Assembly (NCBI GenBank): GCA_964493945.1
Contig: CAZBQG010000155.1
Coordinates: 1-10,735, forward strand
Length of the DNA: 10,735 nt
Source of the DNA: CAZBQG01 sp964493945
Lineage (GTDB): Bacteria > Pseudomonadota > Alphaproteobacteria > Rhodospirillales > UBA2165
Direction of reading: 5' to 3'
The notes beneath the pieces are model-generated. The model had not been told where the DNA came from and ran no database searches. It was given only the letters and a program-made list of their open reading frames with translations. A program made the position numbers and the translations under genes. Below are positions 1-7,423 of the stretch, one piece after another (the first letter of the stretch is position 1; the number at the start of each line of letters is the position of its first letter).

Positions 1-136
1 TTTGCAGCAACATCAAATTTACCCCTTGCCAAAAGGGAGCCGTCCACACATGACCATAACAACTTTAAGGTTTGGGGTTCAACAGGGAAAGCCACCCCGT
101 TCCTGGATCGAGGGTGCCGCCGTAGGCGCTACCCCG

Positions 137-1771
137 TCACGCCCCCCCCAGCTTGTAATTCTTGAAATCTTCACGCATCTGGGTCTTGCGTATTTTGCCG
201 GTTGCCGTGTGGGGTATCTCATCCACTACGGCCATATCGTCGGGCACCGCCATGCGGGGCAGGCGCTCCGCCAGATAGGCTAGGACGGATTCTTTTTCAG
301 GCGTGGCACCTTCCCGGGGGACGACGACCAATAGGGGGCGCTCGCCCCATTTTGGATGGGCCACGCCGATGACGCCGGCCTCCGCCACATCCGGGTGGCC
401 GACGGCGGCATTTTCGATCTCGATGGAGCTGATCCATTCGCCGCCCGACTTGATCACGTCTTTTGTACGGTCCACCAGACGCAGATAGCCGCCCCCGTCC
501 TGGGTTGCCACATCGCCGGTGCGGAGCCAGCCCTCTTCGTCCATGGCCCCATCGGTGGCGGCGGCGTTCTCGTAATAGCCGCCCATCACCCAGGGCCCCC
601 GGACGCGCAATTCGCCCGCACTTTTTCCGTCCCGGGGCAGGCGCTTACCCGTCTCATCGACGATCTTCATATCGACGCCGAAAACCGCGCGCCCCTGGCT
701 GGTCTTGAAATCCAACAGGGTCTGGCGGTCCAAATCCCTCTGCGATCCCTTGAGCCGGCCGATGGTGCCCACCGGGCTGATCTCGGTCATGCCCCAGCCC
801 TGGCGTACTTCGACGCCGTAGTCGTCTTCCAGGGTTTCGATCATGGAGCGGGGAACGGCGGAGCCGCCGATGGTCGCGCGCTCCAGATGTTCCAGCCGCA
901 AGTTCTGAGCCCGCACATGTTCCAGGAGCGTGAACCAGATGGTGGGAACGCCTGCTGCAAAGGTCACCTTTTCGGTGTCCATCAGTTCATGGAGCGAGGC
1001 CCCATCCGCCAGGGGTCCGGGGAAAACCAGCTTGGCGCCGACCAGGGCGCTGGCATAGGGGATACCCCAGGCATTGACATGGAACATGGGCACGGCGGGA
1101 AGAATCGCATCCATGCTGGAGAGGCCGAAATTATCCGGCAGGCTGACCGAATAGGAATGAAGCAGGGTGGACCGGTGGCTGTAGAGAACGCCCTTGGGGT
1201 TGCCCGTGGTGCCCGAGCTGTAACAGAGCGAGGTGGCCGTGTTTTCATCCAGCCTGGGCCAAACATAGGTTTCCGGCTGGCCGGCAATCAGCGTTTCATA
1301 GCAATGAATGCCGGGGAGCGAAGTGTCCGGCATATGCTCTTCATCAGTCATGATCACGATGGCCTGGACATGCTTCAACTGATCGGCCAGCTTTTCCAGC
1401 AAGGGCACGAAACTCAAATCCGTGAACACCACCTTGTCTCCGGCATGATCCAGGATATAGGCAATCTGATCCGGGAAGAGGCGGGGATTGATGGTGTGAC
1501 ATACGGCACCCATGCCGGGGACGGCGAAATAAAGTTCGAAATGCCGATAAGTATTCCAGGCCAGGGTCGCCACCCGGTCGCCACCTTCCACGCCCAGACC
1601 GCCCAACGCATGGGCCAGACTTTGGGCGCGCCTATAGGCATCGCGGTAGTTATAGCGGTGCATAGGCCCTTCCACCGTGCGTGAAACCACTTCCGCTTCG
1701 CCGTGGTAGCCCGCCGCATAATCGAGCAAAGAGATGACCGAGAGCGGCGTATCCATCATCAGGCCCAGCAT
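137..1771 (-). CDS. AlkK/DmdB-type fatty-acid (or carboxylate) CoA ligase
   Basis: This is an AMP-forming acyl-CoA synthetase of the ANL superfamily: a carboxylic acid plus ATP gives an acyl-adenylate, then an acyl-CoA, in the cytoplasm. The 544-residue protein is full length for the family. Visible motifs are the phosphate-binding loop YSSGTTGNPKG (residues 184-194), QGWGMTE (324-330), the RTGD adenosine-binding motif (417-420), the hinge region DRTKDVIKSGGEWIS (434-448), and the C-terminal PHTATGKIRK with catalytic Lys526. From memory, the N terminus (MLGLMMDTPL), NPRLFPDQI, and VPMFHVNAWG closely resemble Pseudomonas AlkK (medium-chain fatty acids) and Ruegeria DmdB (methylmercaptopropionate). 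I cannot choose between those substrates. The ATG at 1769-1771 is preceded by AAGGGGAG about 9 bases upstream. This site overlaps the stop of the VOC gene 13 bases away, so the two genes should be cotranscribed and probably translationally coupled. The class is certain; the substrate is unknown. Confidence 0.95.
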   Translation of the reverse strand: MLGLMMDTPLSVISLLDYAAGYHGEAEVVSRTVEGPMHRYNYRDAYRRAQSLAHALGGLGVEGGDRVATLAWNTYRHFELYFAVPGMGAVCHTINPRLFPDQIAYILDHAGDKVVFTDLSFVPLLEKLADQLKHVQAIVIMTDEEHMPDTSLPGIHCYETLIAGQPETYVWPRLDENTATSLCYSSGTTGNPKGVLYSHRSTLLHSYSVSLPDNFGLSSMDAILPAVPMFHVNAWGIPYASALVGAKLVFPGPLADGASLHELMDTEKVTFAAGVPTIWFTLLEHVRAQNLRLEHLERATIGGSAVPRSMIETLEDDYGVEVRQGWGMTEISPVGTIGRLKGSQRDLDRQTLLDFKTSQGRAVFGVDMKIVDETGKRLPRDGKSAGELRVRGPWVMGGYYENAAATDGAMDEEGWLRTGDVATQDGGGYLRLVDRTKDVIKSGGEWISSIEIENAAVGHPDVAEAGVIGVAHPKWGERPLLVVVPREGATPEKESVLAYLAERLPRMAVPDDMAVVDEIPHTATGKIRKTQMREDFKNYKLGGA

Positions 1772-1784
1772 GGCCGTGCTCCCC

Positions 1785-2279
1785 TTATCCCAATCCCGTC
1801 CGGTTCACTTTCTCCCATGCGAGCAACGGTGGCGGCGGGAAGTTCCTCGGGAAATAAAGTTTCGATTGGTCCGGGCTCTTGGCGCCTTCGGGCTCGCCTG
1901 CTGCTTCGAAGGCAAGCTCGATCAGCACGCCGCTGGGATCATAGACGAAAAGCTGCCAGATATTGGCATCGGGGATTTCAAACTCCTTCCAATCCACTTT
2001 ATGTTTACTGAAACTATCCCGGAAATCCTCGATGCCACTGGCCATGAAGGCCATATGATCGAAGGCGGCACCTCCCGGCACGAATTCCCCGTTATGGTCC
2101 AGGGCGCCGTCCCCCGACATGATATGAATTTGCGTGCCGGCGATGCCCAGCCAGATACAGGGCACGGGAAAGTTTGGGCGGTCAAACAGCTCCGCGCCCA
2201 TAACCTCCGTATAGAATTTGGCCGTCGCCTCCAGATCGCTGGTCTTGATGGTGAGGTGGTTTACCTCCAGGATCTTCAT
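1785..2279 (-). CDS. Single-domain VOC (glyoxalase/dioxygenase fold) metalloprotein
   Basis: This 164-residue protein has the vicinal-oxygen-chelate fold with two beta-alpha-beta-beta-beta modules. The first begins EVNHLTIKTSDLEATAKFY and the second contains FDHMAF, ending in the strand VLIELAF. Candidate metal ligands are His8, His52, His75, and Glu121, at the usual strand positions of VOC enzymes. His8, His75, and Glu121 also match the His-His-Glu pattern of type I extradiol dioxygenases, but those are usually two-domain proteins of about 290 residues. Glyoxalase I-like isomerases, epimerases, and resistance proteins share the same layout. The C-terminal tail of about 40 residues is Pro-rich and looks non-catalytic. 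The ATG at 2277-2279 has a strong GGAGG about 10 bases upstream. It is the first gene of a two-gene operon with the CoA ligase and diverges from the flavoprotein operon, suggesting a role in the same pathway. The fold is sure; the reaction is not. Confidence 0.9.
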   Translation of the reverse strand: MKILEVNHLTIKTSDLEATAKFYTEVMGAELFDRPNFPVPCIWLGIAGTQIHIMSGDGALDHNGEFVPGGAAFDHMAFMASGIEDFRDSFSKHKVDWKEFEIPDANIWQLFVYDPSGVLIELAFEAAGEPEGAKSPDQSKLYFPRNFPPPPLLAWEKVNRTGLG

Positions 2280-2404
2280 GACTGCCTCTCCTCCCCGTTT
2301 GTTGGTGGCTTCTCTTTATTAAAACATCCATGCCTCTGGCAAGTGAAGATTGACCCGGCGGGCATTGCGCCAGATAGTTAGGGAACATAAAGGGGGAGAG
2401 AACG
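2280..2404. promoter_or_regulatory. Divergent promoter region between the VOC and flavoprotein operons
   Basis: These 125 bases separate two divergent operons and must hold the start signals for both. On the plus strand, TTGACC (2350-2355), a 17-base spacer, and GATAGT (2373-2378) make a reasonable sigma70-type promoter for the gene at 2405, with the ribosome site GGGGGAGA at 2393-2400. On the minus strand, an AT-rich patch near 2317-2328 could supply a -10 for the VOC gene, but I see no well-spaced -35. The inverted pair TCTGGC (2335-2340) and GCCAGA (2369-2374) brackets the -35 and touches the -10, as an operator might. At six bases per arm it may be chance. No regulator gene lies in the window. 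Confidence 0.45.
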
Positions 2405-3574
2405 ATGTCCAGCCGAGAAGAGATGGCCCAGCGCGCCCGGGATTGGGTGCCCACGCTGCGCGAACGTTCTCAGCGTGCTGAGGAAGAACGCACGCTCGCC
2501 GCCGAGACCAAGGTCGAATTCATTGGCGGTGGGTTTCACCGTATTTTTCTGCCGAAACGTTATGGCGGCTATGAGCTGGATTTCATCTCCCTGATCGAAA
2601 TTTCCTCCGAGATTGGCCGGGGCTGCGGATCCAGCGCCTGGGTCTTCGCCAATGTGCTGGTACATGCCCGGCTCAACGGCATGCGCAATCCCCAGGCACA
2701 GGAGGATTTGTATGGGGACAATCCTGATGCCCTCACCTGCGCCTCCTTCCCCACCGATACGGCCAAGGTAACCCAGGCCGAGGGCGGCGTTGTGCTGGAT
2801 GGGGATTGGGCTTTCGCCAGCGGCATCGATGTGGCCGATTGGAATGATTTCAACGTCCTGCTGCCCCGGGGTGAGGGAGAGCCGCCGGAACACCATTTCG
2901 CCCTGGTTCATGTTTCCGAGATCGAGGTGATCGATGACTGGTTTGTGAGTGGACTGGCCGGTACGGCCAGCAAACGGACCCGGGTTAAAGAGCTACTCGT
3001 CCCCGGACACCGTCTGGTGAGCACGGAAAAATGCCGGGGTGGGCCGACCGAGGGCAGTGGGGTTAATCCCGCGCCTTTGTACCGCACGCCGGTCTATGCG
3101 CTGGGCTCGAAGATTTTCGCGGGGGCCAATCTGGGTATGGCCAGGGGTGCGCTGGAACTTACTTTGGCTGACCTGGAAAGCCGGGTGGCGGTTTCCGGCC
3201 TCAAGGTGGCCGAGCAATCCACCGTGCAAAGCCGCATCGCCCTGGCGGATGCCGAGCTGGCGGTGGCCTGGACCCTGCTCAAAAGCGATTGCGAAACCGC
3301 CATGGAAATAGCTCATGCCGGAGAGGTGTCCGAACTGGTCATGCGCGTCGGTTGGCGGCGCAATGATGCCTATGCCACCAAGCTCTGTTTGCAAGCCGTC
3401 CAGCGGCTCCATACATTGGCCGGGGCCAGTCGGATGACGTCGGATAATCTGTTTCAGAGGGCTTGGCGGGACCTCCATGCCGGCGACGCCCAGGTGCAGG
3501 TTAATTGGGGCCTGCAAAGCACCAATTACGGGCGGGTCGCCTTCGGCCAGCCACCACTAGATATGAGAATATGA
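2405..3574 (+). CDS. Acyl-CoA dehydrogenase-fold flavoprotein, likely HsaA/HpaH-C2-like (group D) monooxygenase
   Basis: This 389-residue protein has the acyl-CoA dehydrogenase fold: a helical N domain (about 1-110), a central beta domain (about 110-220), and a C-terminal helical bundle. Several motifs point to the oxygenase component of two-component flavin monooxygenases (HsaA, HpaH-C2, DszC type) rather than a true dehydrogenase. These are GSSAWV (75-80), DWAFASG (134-140) with Ser139 in the flavin-contact motif, WFVSGLAGTAS (179-189), and QRAWRDLHAG followed by QVNW (351-368). In that group the enzyme takes reduced FMN or FAD from a separate reductase and hydroxylates an aromatic or related substrate. 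No reductase is encoded in the window. The ATG at 2405 follows a clear GGGGGAGA site. It is the first gene of a three-gene operon, 25 bases ahead of the ThDP enzyme. An ordinary acyl-CoA dehydrogenase cannot be fully excluded without an alignment of the catalytic base. Confidence 0.9.
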   Translation: MSSREEMAQRARDWVPTLRERSQRAEEERTLAAETKVEFIGGGFHRIFLPKRYGGYELDFISLIEISSEIGRGCGSSAWVFANVLVHARLNGMRNPQAQEDLYGDNPDALTCASFPTDTAKVTQAEGGVVLDGDWAFASGIDVADWNDFNVLLPRGEGEPPEHHFALVHVSEIEVIDDWFVSGLAGTASKRTRVKELLVPGHRLVSTEKCRGGPTEGSGVNPAPLYRTPVYALGSKIFAGANLGMARGALELTLADLESRVAVSGLKVAEQSTVQSRIALADAELAVAWTLLKSDCETAMEIAHAGEVSELVMRVGWRRNDAYATKLCLQAVQRLHTLAGASRMTSDNLFQRAWRDLHAGDAQVQVNWGLQSTNYGRVAFGQPPLDMRI

Positions 3575-3599
3575 GATTGATGAAACCAGGGAGACGAGA

Positions 3600-5297
3600 A
3601 TGAGTGAGACCAAGCAACCCGCCACGGCAGCCGAAGCGCTGCTTATGCGGCTCAAACAAAACGGTGTGGATTACATGTTCGCCAATGGCGGCACCGATTT
3701 CGCCCCGGTGATCGAAGGCTATGCCTCCAATGATGCGGGCTTGATGCCGGAACCCATGGTTGTGGCTCACGAGACCGCCGCCGTGGCCATGGTTCATGGC
3801 TATTATCTGACTACCGGCAGGCCCCAGGCCGTGATGGTGCACGTTAATGTAGGCCTGGCCAATTCGGTGATGGGGGTGATCAATGCGGCCAGTGACAATG
3901 TGCCCCTGATGATGATGGCCGGGCGCACGCCCTTGACCGAATTTGACCGGCTGGGGTCGCGCATGACGCCCATTCAATATGGCCAGGAAATGCGCGATCA
4001 GGCGACCATGGTGCGGGAAGTGACCAAATGGGATTATGAGCTGCGCTACGCCGAACAGGTGCCCGGCCTGATCGACCGGGGCATGGCCATCGCCAAGAGC
4101 GATCCCAAGGGTCCTGTGTTCTTGAGCCTGCCCCGCGAGCCTTTGGCCGAGCCCTGGCCCGGGAATCTGGACATTGATGATCCGATCCAGGCGGTGCCCG
4201 CGCCCTCCCAGCCCGACGCAGGCGCCGTGGCCCAGGCCGCCGAAATGATCGAGGGCGCAAAGAACCCGTTGATCGTCTGCCAGAAAAGTGATCCCCAGGG
4301 GCGCATCGGGGCTGCCGTCTCGGAGCTGGCCGAAAAATATGCCATTCCCGTGGTGGAGTTTTTGGCCCCTCAGAACAATCTGGCCAGCGCCCACCCCATG
4401 CATGGCGGCTATAACGTGGCTCCCTGGATTGGTGATGCCGATCTCGTCTTGGTGGTCAATGCGCAAGTCCCCTGGATCCAGCGCGACCACAGCCCGGCGG
4501 AAGGGGCGAAGGTCATTCATATCGGGCCCGACCCCTTATTCGCCGCCATGCCGGTCAGAAGCTTTCCCAACGATCTGGCGATTGCCGGTGATGCGGCCAG
4601 CGCCATCCAGGACATTGCGCAAGCCTTGGAGGACGGCGGACCGGACATATCGGCGCGCTACGACGGGATCAAGGCCAAAGGTGGAGCCAGGCGGGCCGAG
4701 GCAATGAAGGCCGCCCTTTCGGGTGACGGATCACCCATGACGCCGCCCTTCGTCAGCAAATGCATCAGCGATGTTCTGGGCGATGACGGTGTGGTGTTCA
4801 GCGAATTGGGTGCCGCCTTGCCCTTCATGAATCTGAAAGGCCCCAACCGCTTCTTCGGCCCGCCATTTTCGGGTGGCCTGGGATGGGGTGTGCCGGCGGC
4901 CCTGGGTGCCGCGTTGGCCGATAGGGACCGGCTTTCCATCGCCAATGTGGGTGATGGGTCTTATATGTTTGCCAATCCCGTCGCCTGCCATCTGGTGGCC
5001 GAGGCCCATGAACTTCCGATCCTCACCGTGGTCATGAATAATGGTATCTGGAACGCGGTCCGGCGGGCGGCGCGCAACGTCTATCCGGACGGTGCGGCGG
5101 CGCGCATGAACCAGATGCCGATCACGTCTTTGGAACCCATGCCCGATTTCTGTCAGGTGGCGGGCGCCAGCCGGGCCTATGCGGAGCGGGTCGAGCAAGG
5201 CAGTGACCTGCCGGCGGCCCTGGAGCGGGCCATCAACGTGATCCGCACGGAAAAGCGCCAGGCCTTGCTGGAACTTAGGGTCAGCGTTCCCAATTGA
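3600..5297 (+). CDS. Benzoylformate decarboxylase-like thiamine diphosphate enzyme
   Basis: This is a 565-residue ThDP-dependent enzyme of the acetolactate synthase/benzoylformate decarboxylase superfamily, with the usual PYR, middle, and PP domains. The PYR domain carries the cofactor-activating Glu58 in AHETAAVAM. His81 in MVHVNVG appears to align with His70 of Pseudomonas putida benzoylformate decarboxylase, as I recall that sequence. The ThDP/metal motif is GDGSY (451-455) followed by NN (480-481). The phrase LPILTVVMNNGIWNAVRR also fits the benzoylformate decarboxylase type. It lacks an obvious FAD-linked regulatory subunit partner, so biosynthetic acetolactate synthase is unlikely. The probable reaction is decarboxylation or carboligation of a 2-oxo acid. 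The ATG at 3600 follows AGGGAG, and the stop at 5295-5297 overlaps the hydrolase start by one base (TGATG), a translational-coupling arrangement. The substrate is unknown. Confidence 0.93.
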   Translation: MSETKQPATAAEALLMRLKQNGVDYMFANGGTDFAPVIEGYASNDAGLMPEPMVVAHETAAVAMVHGYYLTTGRPQAVMVHVNVGLANSVMGVINAASDNVPLMMMAGRTPLTEFDRLGSRMTPIQYGQEMRDQATMVREVTKWDYELRYAEQVPGLIDRGMAIAKSDPKGPVFLSLPREPLAEPWPGNLDIDDPIQAVPAPSQPDAGAVAQAAEMIEGAKNPLIVCQKSDPQGRIGAAVSELAEKYAIPVVEFLAPQNNLASAHPMHGGYNVAPWIGDADLVLVVNAQVPWIQRDHSPAEGAKVIHIGPDPLFAAMPVRSFPNDLAIAGDAASAIQDIAQALEDGGPDISARYDGIKAKGGARRAEAMKAALSGDGSPMTPPFVSKCISDVLGDDGVVFSELGAALPFMNLKGPNRFFGPPFSGGLGWGVPAALGAALADRDRLSIANVGDGSYMFANPVACHLVAEAHELPILTVVMNNGIWNAVRRAARNVYPDGAAARMNQMPITSLEPMPDFCQVAGASRAYAERVEQGSDLPAALERAINVIRTEKRQALLELRVSVPN

Positions 5298-6101
5298 TGG
5301 CGGAAACCTTGCAGGTCATCTCCCCGGACGGAACGGAAATTGCTGCCGTCCTCCGGGTGAGGGTCCCAATCTGGTCATGGTCCATGGTGCGGGCGAGGAT
5401 CACAGCGTCTTTGACAAACTAAGCACCTCATTGGATGCCCGTTTCCGGCTGGTTCTGGTGGGCCGGCGGGGGCGGGGTACGAGTGGGGATCACGCCGAAT
5501 ACAAGTTGCAGCGCGAGGCCGAGGATTTGCTGGCCGTGATCGGTGGGATCGAAGCGCCGGTCAGCATGTTCGCCCATTCTTATGGCGGTCTAGTTGCCCT
5601 GGAAGCCGCCAGGCAGGACGATAGGCTGGCGGCGCTTGTGCTTTATGAAGCACCCATTTCCCTGGTTCAGGGACCTCGCTATTTGCGCGCCATCGAACGC
5701 ATGAGCCTTTGCCATTCCGCCGATGATATGGAGGCGCAGTTTGATATCTATCTGAGCGATTTTATCGGCCTGTCCCGAAGCGCCATCGACAGGCCAAACC
5801 CAATCAAGAGAGCTGGGCCCTTCGGCTTGCCCGCACCCCCACCTTGCTCCGGGAAATGATTGCCGTGCGCAATTACGATATTGAGCCGGAGCGCTTCCGG
5901 CATATGGCCCTGCCCATCTGTATCCTCCAGGGCGAAGACACCACTGATGCCATGAAAAAGGCCACCGGCTCCCTGTCGGATGCCATCCCGGGCACCGAAA
6001 CCATCATATTGCCCGGTGAGGGGCATGTGGCCATGCTCAGCGCGCCCGATAAACTGGCCAGCGAGATCGTGCATTTTTTCGGGGGGGTGGGAAGGACCTA
6101 G
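5297..6101 (+). pseudogene. Alpha/beta hydrolase gene broken by two single-base frameshifts
   Basis: Read as given, no single frame covers this gene. Frame one runs from ATG 5297 (MAETLQVISPDGTEIAAVLR) to the G run at 5355-5357. A second frame runs from there to the GG at 5792-5793, and a third continues to TAG at 6101. Adding one G at each site restores a 268-residue alpha/beta hydrolase with no other stop. The oxyanion segment is VMVHGAG (27-33), followed by GRRGRGTSGD (56-65). The nucleophile elbow is AHSYGG with Ser95 (Ala replaces the first Gly of GxSxG), the acid is probably Asp215 or Asp218, and His244 lies in GEGHVAM. The intact middle and end reading frames span 5377-5859 and 5844-6101 and separate Ser95 from His244. 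Clean repair by one G each time suggests either sequencing error or very recent decay. The start overlaps the ThDP gene stop, so it is the third gene of that operon. It could be a carboxylic-ester or C-C-bond hydrolase. Confidence 0.88.
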
Positions 6102-7366
6102 CCCGCCGGGTCTTTGCCAAGGGCATCTCGGATCACATGACGTTTGCTGATGACCAGCACGGCGACCAGCGCGGTTACCGCCGCCGCCAGGATCGGCCAC
6201 TGGAGGCCCATGAAGCCCGACATCCAGCCCAACAATACCGCTCCCCAGGCCGAGCCCGAGCGGGTGAAGAGCCCCCAGAGCGACATGATCCGGCCACGAA
6301 GTTCACCTTTCACGGTGACCTGCACGATCACCTGGCTGGTGATGTCCATGCCGACCGCCGCGACGCTCATGGCGACGACGCAGGCGACGCCGAACCAGAA
6401 GGAATTGGTGGCCGCGAACAGGTCCAGCAGCAGAATGTTGGAAGTCAGGCAGGCGAAATAGACCCTGAGCAGGGTTTCGGTCCGCGTGATATTGCCCATC
6501 ACGATGGAGCCGCCGATGGCGCCGAAGTCGATAGCAGATACCAGGATCGCGACGCCTTCCTTGGGGTCATAGGAAAAGACGGTTTCCGAAATGCCCGGCA
6601 GCAGTTCCATATAGGCGCGCAATAGCACGGCCGAAAAGACGATCATCAATAAAAGATATCTAAGCGCATCATGGCCATAAGCGTAGCTGATCCCTTCCTT
6701 GACACGTTCGACCATGTTGCGGCCCTTCTCGGCGCGCTTATCTGGATTGACCAGCTCGATGATGAACAGAACGAAAAGATAAGGAAGATAGGCCACCGAA
6801 CTGGCGGCAAAGACGACGCCGGTCCCCCAGATGGCGAGGATGGGTGCCGCCACCGCCGGCCCCAGAAAACGGGCCAGATTAAACAAAGTCGCGTGAACCG
6901 CGATGACTGCGGCCAAATCTTCCCTGGGCACCAGATTGGGGACCATGGCCAGGCGCACCGGCATCCAAAAGGCGCCGGCCGCGCCATGCAGCAAGGATAC
7001 GCCGAACAGAAGATAGATATTGATCCATCCATTGAGGGTCACCACGGCCAGAAGGGCGGTGACCATAATGATGGAGAGCTGGATCAGGCGGCCCATGACC
7101 AGCCGGTCACGGCGGTCGGCCAGGGTTTCTGCGACGGGCAGCAGAAAGATCAGCGGGAGGGCTTCGGCCAGGGCGATGGCCCCAAGCCAGGTGCCCGAAT
7201 GGGTCAGGTCCCAGGCCAGCACCTGGATGCCGATGCGGTAGAACCAGAAACCGGCGCCCGCGAACCAGCCGACCAGCTTGATCAGGGCATAATTGCGGTG
7301 GCGCAGCACACGAAGCGTGCTTTTGGTCTTAAGGTTGTGCAAAAGGGAGCGGAACATTTCCCTCAC
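6098..7366 (-). CDS. MFS transporter, EntS-like (MFS_3 type) exporter
   Basis: This 422-residue integral membrane protein has about 12 hydrophobic segments split by a charged central loop (about 208-232). The N-terminal layout LRHRNYALIKLVGWFAG, the motif-A-like loop ETLADRRDRLVMGR (80-93), and RGRIMSLWGL (357-366) are typical of the EntS-like MFS_3 group of drug and siderophore exporters. The substrate cannot be read from the sequence. The longest frame starts with GTG at 7364-7366. ATG at 7355-7357 is an equally good alternative, with GAGGG just upstream; neither has an ideal ribosome site. It diverges from the asparaginase-like gene across 57 bases and converges on the hydrolase, sharing four bases (CTAG) as both stop codons. 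There is thus no room for a terminator between the convergent genes. Confidence 0.92.
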   Translation of the reverse strand: MREMFRSLLHNLKTKSTLRVLRHRNYALIKLVGWFAGAGFWFYRIGIQVLAWDLTHSGTWLGAIALAEALPLIFLLPVAETLADRRDRLVMGRLIQLSIIMVTALLAVVTLNGWINIYLLFGVSLLHGAAGAFWMPVRLAMVPNLVPREDLAAVIAVHATLFNLARFLGPAVAAPILAIWGTGVVFAASSVAYLPYLFVLFIIELVNPDKRAEKGRNMVERVKEGISYAYGHDALRYLLLMIVFSAVLLRAYMELLPGISETVFSYDPKEGVAILVSAIDFGAIGGSIVMGNITRTETLLRVYFACLTSNILLLDLFAATNSFWFGVACVVAMSVAAVGMDITSQVIVQVTVKGELRGRIMSLWGLFTRSGSAWGAVLLGWMSGFMGLQWPILAAAVTALVAVLVISKRHVIRDALGKDPAG

Positions 7367-7423
7367 AGGTTAGAGCATTATGGTGTTAAATGCCTTCAAA
7401 ATGATCTGAAGCAGGGGGCAGCT
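7367..7423. promoter_or_regulatory. Short divergent intergenic region (MFS and asparaginase-like genes)
   Basis: These 57 bases separate two divergent starts and presumably contain both promoters. On the minus strand, CATAAT (complement of 7377-7382) resembles a -10 element but lies only about 11 bases from the GTG start, so any transcript would have a very short leader. On the plus strand, AGGGGG at 7413-7418 is a good ribosome site for the ATG at 7424. I see no well-spaced -35/-10 pair on that strand and no clear operator palindrome. The plus-strand promoter may lie inside the MFS coding sequence. Confidence 0.3.

Noticed and set aside
23..37. Small hairpin CCCTT/AAGGG as a terminator for the CoA ligase operon
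   Set aside because: The stem is only five base pairs and no T run follows on the minus strand, so it is too weak to call.
2..283. Plus-strand frame at the left edge
   Set aside because: It starts at a TTG without a ribosome site, overlaps the end of the CoA ligase gene, and shows no domain.
356..1684. Long plus-strand open frame of 442 codons
   Set aside because: It is entirely antisense to the CoA ligase, which has every family motif, and its translation shows no recognisable domain. It reflects GC-rich codon bias.
3501..4520. Long minus-strand open frame of 339 codons
   Set aside because: It lies antisense to the ThDP enzyme, has His/Gly-rich low-complexity composition, and lacks family motifs.
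3600..5297. Biosynthetic acetolactate synthase (IlvB/IlvI)
   Set aside because: No small regulatory subunit gene follows, the gene sits in a monooxygenase/hydrolase operon, and the PYR and PP motifs look closer to benzoylformate decarboxylase.
1785..5859. Steroid-type HsaA-HsaC-HsaD meta-cleavage cluster
   Set aside because: A flavoprotein, a VOC protein, and a hydrolase are present. However, the VOC protein is half the length of a usual extradiol dioxygenase, a ThDP enzyme is not part of that route, and no other steroid genes or flavin reductase are seen.
6671..7423. Upstream extension of the asparaginase-like frame by about 250 codons
   Set aside because: This part is antisense to the MFS transporter and reads as Asp/Gly/Gln-rich shadow sequence. 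ATG 7424 has a good ribosome site and the family-like sequence starts there.
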